Assembly: GCF_018141165.1 (NCBI RefSeq)
Contig: NZ_CP058557.1
Location: 2,480,001-2,544,000 of the forward strand
DNA from: Alkaliphilus sp. B6464
GTDB taxonomy: Bacteria > Bacillota > Clostridia > Peptostreptococcales > Natronincolaceae
Direction: 5' to 3'
Length of the DNA: 64,000 nucleotides
Shown: piece by piece, positions 61,627 through 64,000 of the stretch
Numbering within the stretch: the stretch's first letter is position 1
How the letters are laid out: the number at the start of each line of letters is the position of its first letter
The notes under the pieces: generated by a model
What the model saw: only the letters and a program-made list of their open reading frames with translations
The model's database searches: none
What the model was told of the DNA's origin: nothing
Translations under genes and position numbers: made by a program

Positions 61627-62470
61627 TTGGCACTATCTTACTAACGTAACTGTTGATATTCATGATGACTGTCTGATAACAGGGGATAGAAGATAAGCTA
61701 TTTTTAAATGGCAATGTGCCAAAAAATATAAATCAGTTTAAGGTATCTATTAAGTCCACGAAATATAAAATACTACTGACTCAAACTGCTACTAGGGAAG
61801 CTATTAATCATCATCTAGGCTCTATTGGATATAGATTTTTTGACTTGTTAACGAAAGCTTTAGCTTTTAAGCCTATTGAAAATGTTAAGGACTTTGTTTA
61901 TTCATATATTTTAGATGAAAAGGAAGTTAATATTGATTATTTAAAGGAAAATGTCCGTACATACATGGACTTTGAAAAAATTCTTGAGTCAATTAAGAAA
62001 AAACTAGGATGTTTAGAGGAGATTCAAAAACAATACGAAGAAGTATTGCGTGTTGATGAGAATATTAAAATCCATGATTATATTATTTTATTGTCTCAAA
62101 GGGATATGAATCATGAAAGGTTAAAATCAAAAAACATTTTACTAAATAAGCATGAGGAAGAACTACAGAGGGAAAAGAAGACAGAAATTCAATATTTAGA
62201 TCAGGTAGATCAGCTAAAGAAAAAAGAAAGTGAGATTCGAAATAGTATATTAACTAACGATACATATCAGTTAATGAATAGTTTACAGCAAACTATCAAA
62301 GACCTTGAGCTCATAAAACGAGAGTTATGTAATGAGGAAGACAAGTTTAATAAGGAATGCAGTTAGAACTTAACAAAATAAAAAAGCTTTACGATTTAGA
62401 TATTGAACTAAAAGGACTGAAAGAATTTGTAGGGCTTAGTAATAGCCTACTGTACCTAATAATTGACTGA
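61592..62470 (+). pseudogene. jetC: Wadjet jetC (SMC-like ATPase) pseudogene
   Basis: GGAGGTGG precedes ATG 61592. The frame reads MMKKLTKMKMINWHYLTNV, VDIHDDCLITGD and stops at once. The expected GENGSGKST Walker A is absent. JetC sequence resumes in another frame (EDKLFLNGNVPKNINQFKVS, FFDLLTKALAFKPIENVKDF, a coiled coil to 62366), then shifts frame again to end at 62470. Roughly 110 residues with the P-loop and the whole C-terminal half are lost, and no jetD follows. The system must be inactive here. Confidence 0.85.
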
Positions 62471-62664
62471 TTAGCATGGAAGTGCTATATGATATTGATA
62501 AATCTTATCGAATAAAATATTAATATGTAAATAATTATTTTATTATATTATGTCGAATTCTACCAAAATCATGGTAAAGCTGATAAAATAGGATTTGAAA
62601 AGGTAGATGATAAAGTATAGTGCCTATTACTAATCAATAAAATTTATAAAGGAGCTGACGTAAT

Positions 62665-63306
62665 ATGAAGAAAATATTTATAGCATTAATAATGATTAGC
62701 GTTTTGGTGAGTTTTTCAGCATGTAAAAATGCTAAAACATCTAATGAAATGCAGGGCAACGATACGAATGTAGAGAAAACCAATAAAAATGAGCAAAATA
62801 TAGACAAGGATTCATTAAAGGATACCCATAAAGATGATAGTAATGATGTATCTAATCAAGATGATAAAAAAAGCCAGTTGTTAAAATCAGCATATGAGGG
62901 GAAAATAGATGGTGTTGAATTTGGTATAGGAGATGTAGGTACTGATATAATAAAGAAATTGGGAGAACCAGATCAAGAAGACTATATTTTAGGAGGATTA
63001 TATTTTCAGTATGGAGAGATTACATTCCTTACTAATGGCTTTGATGAAAGTGGAGAAGTAGTAAGTATATTATTTTCTGATGGAACTACTGAAGTGTTTG
63101 GTATAAATCTAGGTATGACTGTAAAAGAAATTGAGGAAGTCCTAGGCATGCCAGATAGAACTTTATCATTAAAAGATAATGAAGAAAATGAACTTTATGA
63201 AGGTAATTGTGCGACTGTTTATGATTTAGGAAAATATAAGCTAGCATTTATTCATGAAGGTCAAGATATTCCGACCAAGTGGTTTGAATTATCATTAAAG
63301 AAATAG
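62665..63306 (+). CDS. DUF4309-like lipoprotein
   Basis: A 213-residue protein with SD AAAGGAG before ATG 62665. MKKIFIALIMISVLVSFSAC gives the lipobox Cys20. A low-complexity Asn/Asp/Lys linker (about 25-75) leads to a C-terminal domain with IDGVEFGIGDVGTDIIKKLGEP and FGINLGMTVKEIEEVLGMPD, the repeat pattern of DUF4309/YjgB-type envelope proteins. Outer-face membrane location expected; role unknown. Confidence 0.8.
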   Translation: MKKIFIALIMISVLVSFSACKNAKTSNEMQGNDTNVEKTNKNEQNIDKDSLKDTHKDDSNDVSNQDDKKSQLLKSAYEGKIDGVEFGIGDVGTDIIKKLGEPDQEDYILGGLYFQYGEITFLTNGFDESGEVVSILFSDGTTEVFGINLGMTVKEIEEVLGMPDRTLSLKDNEENELYEGNCATVYDLGKYKLAFIHEGQDIPTKWFELSLKK

Positions 63307-63677
63307 ACAGTATATATTATAACGTAGAGCACTAAACTTTTTCATAGTTTTAATATTCTTTGAATAAGCTTACATATTGTAATAATAACTAGCTGATGTA
63401 TTAAAGATATATTCTAATGCATTAGCTAGTTATTTTATTTAACCCAAACACTCCCTAGATATTAGTAACTCCAAGATTAAGACATTAGACAACTTTGGGG
63501 AACCGAATACATGAGCTATAACATGAGGTTTCAATGTACAAAATGGTTTGAATTAATTTCAAATTATTTAATCAAATATCAATGTTTTGATAGCTATACA
63601 TTACAAGAATAAAGCGAACTTATACAAGCAAAAATCATACATTATTATTAAGAATAGTATGTTGGGGGGGAAGCAAC
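63307..63677. other. Gap before the Cys-rich gene
   Basis: It contains one terminator hairpin (arms 63387-63402 and 63416-63431, 14 of 16 pairs, then ATTTTATTT) that would end the lipoprotein transcript. Nothing else stands out. Confidence 0.6.
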
Positions 63678-63884
63678 ATGACATGTAGAAATTGCGAGAA
63701 TATGATTTGTTCGCATGCACTGCGTGAAGGAAAATGCAAAATATGTGGTAAAACAATTCTAACACCACATTCTCCATGCTGGCAGTATTGTGAAGAGTGC
63801 GCTAATGAAAGACACTTATGCAAACAATGTGGATGTGAAGATCATAGCAATACAAAAAAATCTATAAAGTGTGAATATGTATAA
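63678..63884 (+). CDS. Cysteine-rich zinc-ribbon-like small protein (68 aa)
   Basis: A run of G (GGGGGGGGAA) lies before ATG 63678. Fourteen cysteines occur in paired motifs: CRNC, CKIC, CEEC and CKQCGC, with His residues near them. The layout is that of one or two zinc ribbons or treble clefs. No DNA-binding or catalytic domain is seen. Function unknown. Confidence 0.7.
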   Translation: MTCRNCENMICSHALREGKCKICGKTILTPHSPCWQYCEECANERHLCKQCGCEDHSNTKKSIKCEYV

Positions 63885-63888
63885 TATA

Positions 63889-63987
63889 ATGCAAGAAAAA
63901 TTAGATGAAATTACTAAGCAGGTTATTTTTATTAATAACCTGCAGAAAATTATAGGACAACCTAAGAAAAATACATGGGTGTTGTAG
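63889..63987 (+). CDS. Possible 32-aa ORF at the window edge
   Basis: ATG 63889 lies 4 bases after the previous stop. Product MQEKLDEITKQVIFINNLQK then IIGQPKKNTWVL. There is no SD, and a 10-bp hairpin (63918-63927 with 63934-63943) lies within it. Perhaps a translationally coupled gene or a relic. Confidence 0.3.
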   Translation: MQEKLDEITKQVIFINNLQKIIGQPKKNTWVL

Positions 63988-64000
63988 AACGTAGAATGGG

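Noticed and set aside
1-64000. tRNA or rRNA genes
   Set aside because: No cloverleaf-like sequences ending in suitable acceptor arms and no rRNA-like stretches were noticed on either strand; a tRNAscan run would settle it.

Overview
The window is low-GC DNA with strong Shine-Dalgarno (SD) sequences and sigma-A promoters. It carries sporulation genes, an anaerobic molybdo-oxidoreductase and ferredoxin-linked proteins. It fits a spore-forming anaerobic clostridium, perhaps near Alkaliphilus or the Peptostreptococcaceae. The species cannot be told from the sequence alone. No rRNA, tRNA or CRISPR array was seen.

Left part (1-15 kb). After the tail of a GIY-YIG protein come a blaI-blaR1-type pair behind twin BlaI operators and a lone dinB on the minus strand. 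Next is a complete arsenic operon (arsD-arsA-arsR-arsC-acr3) driven from a promoter covered by two identical palindromes. An XRE regulator precedes htpG, which has a perfect CIRCE element. A DUF3343 gene, a beta-propeller/coiled-coil protein and a possible spore-surface protein follow.

Middle (15-40 kb). This holds a CAP-domain exoprotein, a glycosyltransferase, an RmlD-like reductase, an Fe-S assembly operon (Rrf2 regulator, nifS, nifU), a PRC-barrel protein, an AI-2E family permease and a ClpP-like protease. A T-box controlled alaS starts the conserved run ireB, phosphatase-like membrane protein, aldo/keto reductase-ferredoxin, ruvX, DUF1292, fur and RNase J. A split lysO exporter, the tRNA-modification/uridine-kinase run trmR-trhP-udk and a class B penicillin-binding protein lead up to sigK.

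The main find (39.9-46.2 kb) is a sigK gene cut in two by a compact skin element of about 5.6 kb. The N-terminal part keeps a pro-sequence and ends after Cys-Ile-Glu-Asn; the C-terminal part resumes at Glu-Ile-Leu-Met. The element carries a SpoIVCA-like large serine recombinase, terminal 24-nt inverted repeats (20 of 24 matching) and a shared AAATG at each junction. Its cargo is a lipoprotein, a small protein, a broken LysM/unknown-domain locus and a SPOCS-like spore protein. Excision would restore a 234-residue SigK.

Right part (46-64 kb). A truncated acetyltransferase, mobA and an IS630-type relic precede a TorD/DmsA/DmsB-type molybdoenzyme operon. A wrecked moeA follows the operon. Then come an ABC-F gene behind a leader with tandem terminators, a YgjP-type metallopeptidase and a queuosine salvage operon (queK-qrtT-queL) under a preQ1-I riboswitch. 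A ferritin-like gene, a decayed Wadjet locus (jetA fused to jetB, jetC lacking Walker A, no jetD), a DUF4309 lipoprotein and a cysteine-rich small protein complete the window.
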